Assembly (NCBI RefSeq): GCF_900111995.1
Contig: NZ_FOKF01000010.1
Location: 1-64,000 of the forward strand
Source of the DNA: Collimonas sp. OK607
GTDB taxonomy: Bacteria; Pseudomonadota; Gammaproteobacteria; Burkholderiales; Burkholderiaceae_D
Reading direction: 5' to 3'
Length of the DNA: 64,000 nucleotides
Positions 60,326 through 64,000 of the stretch are shown here, one piece after another. The notes beneath the pieces were generated by a model. The model was not told the DNA's origin. It saw nothing but the letters and a program-made list of their open reading frames with translations, and did not search any database. Each line of letters opens with the position of its first letter. Position 1 is the stretch's first letter. Made by a program: the position numbers and the translations under genes.

Positions 60326-61908
60326 ATTAATTCCCCGATGGTTTCAGATGCCGCTGTGGCGAGCTGCTGTGAAGCCTGATATTGCGACGACTGGTCGATG
60401 GCGGCCGCCAACACGGTTTCCTGGGTCAGGCCGCGATTGATGAAATTGCCGCGCAGCTTGCCTTCGCCGATAACCAGCACGCGGTCGGACACGCCCAGCA
60501 CTTCTGCCAGCTCTGAAGACACCATGATGATCGCCACGCCCTGCCGCGCCAGGTCCGCCATCAACCTGTAGATTTCAGCCTTGGCGCCGACATCGACGCC
60601 ACGGGTCGGTTCGTCCAGAATCAGGACCTTGGGTCGCGCCAGCAGCATTTTTGCCAGCACCGCCTTTTGCTGGTTGCCGCCGGACAGAGAGGTGATGGGC
60701 AAAAACGGACTGGAAGTCTTGAGCTGGAGCCGGCTAATTTCAGCTTGCACGGTTTTCAGCTCGGCCTCGGCATCGATGCGGGTACGCCGTGAAAAATCCT
60801 TCAGTACCGTCAAGGTGATGTTCTGACCGACGTTGAGATCCGGCACGATGCCGTGCTGCTTGCGATCTTCCGGCACCATGCACAATCCTAGCCGGATCGC
60901 TTTCAGCGGCGTGCTGGTATCGACCTTGACACCCTCCAGCCAGACTTCAGCCTGGCTGCGTCCGGGATAGGCGCCAAACAAAGCCGACACCAGCTCAGTG
61001 CGGCCGGCGCCGACCAAACCGGCGATGCCAAGGATTTCGCCGCGCCGTAATGAAAAGGAAATATCGTCGACGCGCTTGCGTTGCGGGTTATCCGCATCAT
61101 GGCAAGTGACGTGCCGCGCCTCAAACATCACCTCGCCGATCTCGTGCTCCTGATCCGGATACATGGCGCTGATTTCGCGGCCTACCATCTGCGTGATGAT
61201 CTGGTCGACGTTCATGTCACGCATAGGTGTTGTGGCTATGTGCTTGCCATCGCGGATCACGGCCACCGTGTCGCACAAGGCCGCCACTTCATCCAGCTTG
61301 TGCGAAATGTATACGCAAGCGACACCTTTGGCTTTCAGGTCGCGGATAATATCCAGCAGTACCGCGATCTCAGACGCCGTCAGCGACGACGAAGGCTCAT
61401 CCAGAATCAGCAGCTTGGCTTGTTTGTTGAGCGCCTTGGCAATTTCCACCAGCTGCTGATGGCCTCCACCGTAATTCATCACCGGCAGCGCGACATTAAT
61501 ATCCGGCATTTTCAGCTCGCGCATAAGTTCAGCCGCGCGCCGGTACATCGCAGGATAATTCATGCGCCCGCCCGGTAGCGTCAGTTCGTGTCCCATGAAG
61601 ATATTCTCGGCCACCGACAACTCCTGCACCAGCATCAGCTCCTGATGGATGATGATGATGCCGGCGGCTTCGGTGTCGCGCATGGATTGCGATTTCAGCG
61701 GCTGTCCTTGCCACAGGATTTCACCCTGCCAGGTGCCGCGCGGATAAACGCCGGACAGCACTTTCATCAGAGTCGATTTGCCCGCGCCGTTTTCGCCGCA
61801 CAGGCCGAGGAATTCGCCAGTCTTGATCTTGATATCTATGCCGTCGAGTGCACGGACAGCGCCGAATTCCTTGACGATGCCCTGCATTTCCAACAAATAG
61901 TCGGACAT
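60322..61908 (-). CDS. xylG: Xylose ABC transporter ATPase, two-domain
   Basis: 528 residues with two ABC domains. First: Walker [10 protein letters not shown], Walker [12 protein letters not shown]. Second: degenerate Walker [11 protein letters not shown], signature LSGGNQQK, Walker [21 protein letters not shown]. This tandem layout is standard for sugar importers (XylG/RbsA). Works with XylH and XylF to import xylose. Starts 94 bases after xylF. Confidence 0.93.
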   Translation of the reverse strand: MSDYLLEMQGIVKEFGAVRALDGIDIKIKTGEFLGLCGENGAGKSTLMKVLSGVYPRGTWQGEILWQGQPLKSQSMRDTEAAGIIIIHQELMLVQELSVAENIFMGHELTLPGGRMNYPAMYRRAAELMRELKMPDINVALPVMNYGGGHQQLVEIAKALNKQAKLLILDEPSSSLTASEIAVLLDIIRDLKAKGVACVYISHKLDEVAALCDTVAVIRDGKHIATTPMRDMNVDQIITQMVGREISAMYPDQEHEIGEVMFEARHVTCHDADNPQRKRVDDISFSLRRGEILGIAGLVGAGRTELVSALFGAYPGRSQAEVWLEGVKVDTSTPLKAIRLGLCMVPEDRKQHGIVPDLNVGQNITLTVLKDFSRRTRIDAEAELKTVQAEISRLQLKTSSPFLPITSLSGGNQQKAVLAKMLLARPKVLILDEPTRGVDVGAKAEIYRLMADLARQGVAIIMVSSELAEVLGVSDRVLVIGEGKLRGNFINRGLTQETVLAAAIDQSSQYQASQQLATAASETIGELI

Positions 61909-62002
61909 GTTTGCCCTCGCAATAGTTGAATGGATAACGGCGCACCGGCGGACGGATTTAATTCCGCGCCGCCGGCAGCCGTTTCAGTTCATGCGGCCGG
62001 GC

Positions 62003-63019
62003 TTATTTGGCGCCGATCTGGGCCGACGTATAGAAGCCGTCAGCGACCAGGATGTTGACGTTGGCGCTGGTCAGCGGCGTCGGCTTGAGCAATATGGTGT
62101 CGACCTTCTTGACGCCATTTTCATACTGCGCGTTGTAGCTTGGCTTTTCGTTGCGCGCGAGCTGCACTGACAGCTTGGCCGCCTCGGATGCGATCAGCTT
62201 GAGCGGCTTGTAGACTGTCATGGACTGGGTGCCGGCGATTACGCGCTTGACCGCAGCCAGGTCCGCGTCCTGCCCGGACACAGGCACCTTGCCCGCCATC
62301 TTTTGCGACGCCAGCGCCTGGATCGCACCGCCTGCAGTGCCGTCGTTGGAGGCGACGATGGCGTCGATCTTGTTATTGTTCGCAGTCAGCGCATTTTCCA
62401 TAATGGACAACGCTTCGGTGGCGCTCCAGTCTTTTACCCATTGCTGACCGACGATCTTGATATCGCCCTTGTCGATCGACGGCTGCAATATTTTCAACTG
62501 GCCTTCGCGCAGCATCTTGGCGTTGTTGTCGGTAGGCGACCCGCCCAGCAGATAGTAATTACCTTTAGGTTGCGCCTTGAGCACGCCTTCGGCTTGCATC
62601 TCGCCGACCTTTTCATTGTCGAATGAAATATAGGCATCGATATCGGCGTTCAGGATCAGGCGGTCGTAGGAGACTACCTTGATGCCTGCTTTCTTGGCTT
62701 CCTTGACGGTGTTGGTCAGCACGGTGGCGTTGAACGGCACGATGACGATGACGTCGACCCCACGCGAAATCAGGTTCTCGATCTGTGCGATCTGCCGCTG
62801 CTCGCTGGCGTCGGCTGATTGCACAAATACCTTGGCGCCCAGCTTATCGGCTGCAGCAACAAAAAAATCTCGGTCCCTGGCCCAACGCTCTACCCGCAGA
62901 TCGTCAATCGAAAAACCGATCTTGGGATTCTTGGAATCGGCCATGGCTGCTGTACTGCTCAATGCAAATACAGCTACCGACATTACCGCCAATATGCTCT
63001 TTCTCATGATCTTGTTCAT
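62003..63019 (-). CDS. xylF: Xylose-binding periplasmic protein
   Basis: 338 residues with a Sec signal (AVFALSSTAAMA-DSK). XylF landmarks: KIGFSIDDLRVERWARDRDF, NLISRGVDVIVIVPFNATVL, VVSYDRLILNADIDAYISFD and GQDADLAAVKRVIAGTQSMT. Binds D-xylose in the periplasm for XylGH. ATG 63019 is chosen for ACAGGAGACGCAGC just before; frame extends six codons further. Lies 86 bases after xylA. Confidence 0.94.
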   Translation of the reverse strand: MNKIMRKSILAVMSVAVFALSSTAAMADSKNPKIGFSIDDLRVERWARDRDFFVAAADKLGAKVFVQSADASEQRQIAQIENLISRGVDVIVIVPFNATVLTNTVKEAKKAGIKVVSYDRLILNADIDAYISFDNEKVGEMQAEGVLKAQPKGNYYLLGGSPTDNNAKMLREGQLKILQPSIDKGDIKIVGQQWVKDWSATEALSIMENALTANNNKIDAIVASNDGTAGGAIQALASQKMAGKVPVSGQDADLAAVKRVIAGTQSMTVYKPLKLIASEAAKLSVQLARNEKPSYNAQYENGVKKVDTILLKPTPLTSANVNILVADGFYTSAQIGAK

Positions 63020-63105
63020 TGCTGCGTCTCCTGTCATTGGTTTTGATTTAACTGCTTGTGGTTTAACCGTATTCGACTACGACAACTCGCTGCATCAACC
63101 GCGCA

Positions 63106-64000
63106 TCAGCCATAAACGGCGCGGTTGACCAGGTTCTCCAACATTTCCTGGCGGCCGCTGACAGCCTGAGGATTCAACTGTTTGGCGAAAGCATGTTCGG
63201 CGATGTCGCTCAGGCTGAGCTTGCCGGCCAATACTTCCTTTCCAAAAGCGCTATCCCATCCGGCATAGCGCTCAGCCTTGAAATTCGCCAGCAAATCGTT
63301 TTCGATCATGCCCGCGGCGCGTTCCAGCGAAAGCGCCAGTACGTCCATGGCGCCAACGTGACCATGAAACAGATCGACTTCATCCAGGCTCTGGCGCCTT
63401 ACCTTGGAATCGAAGTTATAGCCGCCAGTGGTGAAACCGCCGGCTTTCAGGATTTCGTAGGTAGCCAGCGTCATTTCCTCGACGCTATTGGGAAACTGGT
63501 CGGTATCCCAGCCATTTTGCGGATCACCGCGATTGGCGTCGATGCTACCCAGGATGCCGAGTGAGGCGGCGGTAGCAATCTCATGGTGAAAACTATGCCC
63601 GGCCAAGGTCGCGTGGTTGGCTTCGATATTCACCTTGATCTCGTGCTCCAGTCCGTATTGCTTGAGAAATCCGTGGACCGTGGCGCTGTCGTAATCGTAT
63701 TGATGTTTGGTCGGCTCCTGCGGTTTCGGTTCGATCAGCAGCGTGCCCTTGAAGCCGATCTTGTGTTTATGCTCCACCACCAGGCGCATGAAACGGCCCA
63801 GTTGTTCACGCTCCCGTTTGAGATCGGTATTGAGCAGGGTTTCGTAACCTTCGCGGCCGCCCCACAATACATAGTTGGCGCCGCCCAGGCGCTGGGTGGC
63901 ATTCATGGCGGTGCAGACCTGTGCGGCGGCATAGGCGAACAGTTCCGGATTGGGATTGCTGGCGGCGCCGGAGGCAAAACGCGGATTGCTGAAGCAATTG
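63106..64000 (-). CDS. xylA: Xylose isomerase, N-terminus beyond the window
   Basis: About 297 C-terminal residues are visible; the first 140 or so lie beyond the right edge. Converts D-xylose to D-xylulose with two divalent metals. Seen: [40 protein letters not shown], the metal ligand Glu in [40 protein letters not shown] and [20 protein letters not shown], all standard for class II XylA. First visible gene of the xyl operon. The frame is continuous to base 64000. Confidence 0.94.
   Translation of the reverse strand, partial: NCFSNPRFASGAASNPNPELFAYAAAQVCTAMNATQRLGGANYVLWGGREGYETLLNTDLKREREQLGRFMRLVVEHKHKIGFKGTLLIEPKPQEPTKHQYDYDSATVHGFLKQYGLEHEIKVNIEANHATLAGHSFHHEIATAASLGILGSIDANRGDPQNGWDTDQFPNSVEEMTLATYEILKAGGFTTGGYNFDSKVRRQSLDEVDLFHGHVGAMDVLALSLERAAGMIENDLLANFKAERYAGWDSAFGKEVLAGKLSLSDIAEHAFAKQLNPQAVSGRQEMLENLVNRAVYG

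Overview
The window looks like a chromosomal segment of a GC-rich betaproteobacterium, most probably Oxalobacteraceae (the Collimonas/Herbaspirillum/Glaciimonas kind). Reasons seen in the sequence: a Burkholderiales-type trimeric porin ending in Phe, a polyhydroxybutyrate reductase plus phasin, the protocatechuate branch of the beta-ketoadipate pathway with IclR and AraC regulators, and a xylA-xylFGH locus. Species cannot be fixed by reading alone.

Layout. 1-3.3 kb is a decayed accessory patch: a transposase tail, an RNase HI, a small unknown gene, a lipoprotein solute-binding protein, a headless serine recombinase and a chromate-transporter tail, with a 43-bp repeat present twice. 3.3-7.6 kb holds a divergent PAS histidine kinase/LuxR-type regulator pair, then phaB and phaP. 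7.9-14.1 kb is a run of single genes: a glutathione transferase-like protein, a small HTH protein, an exported RidA, an AraC-GyrI regulator with a SnoaL-like protein, an exported alpha/beta hydrolase and a truncated PstS-like protein. 14.2-18.6 kb is a putrescine-catabolism operon (gamma-glutamylputrescine synthetase, aminotransferase, aldehyde dehydrogenase), followed by a broken porin. 19.4-22.4 kb has a TetX-like flavin monooxygenase with a divergent MarR gene and twin palindromic operators, then an ArsR/AHSA1/DUF1801 cluster.

22.5-44.9 kb is one large aromatic-acid catabolic island. PobA converts 4-hydroxybenzoate and VanAB converts vanillate to protocatechuate. PcaHG, PcaB and a fused PcaC-PcaD protein take it to beta-ketoadipate, and PcaIJ and PcaF give succinyl-CoA and acetyl-CoA. 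Uptake genes are interleaved: a Liv-type ABC permease (livHMGF) directly behind pcaIJF, two paralogous binding proteins elsewhere in the island, and a porin. Regulators present are an AraC-type PobR, two IclR proteins, a MarR next to vanA, and a LysR remnant. A 15-bp PcaR-like site occurs before pcaI and again between the porin and a binding-protein gene. A 29-codon leader frame overlaps the livH start.

45-50.8 kb carries small hypothetical and exported proteins, including two near-duplicate transcription units for secreted Ala/Lys-rich peptides with the same promoter motif and similar 3' hairpins, plus an RDD membrane protein and a LysE-family exporter. 51-59.1 kb is an RND efflux operon (adaptor, pump, outer-membrane channel) with a divergent BaeS/BaeR-like two-component pair. 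59.1 kb to the end is a xylose operon reading leftward: xylA (cut by the window end), xylF, xylG, xylH. No rRNA, tRNA or CRISPR array was seen.
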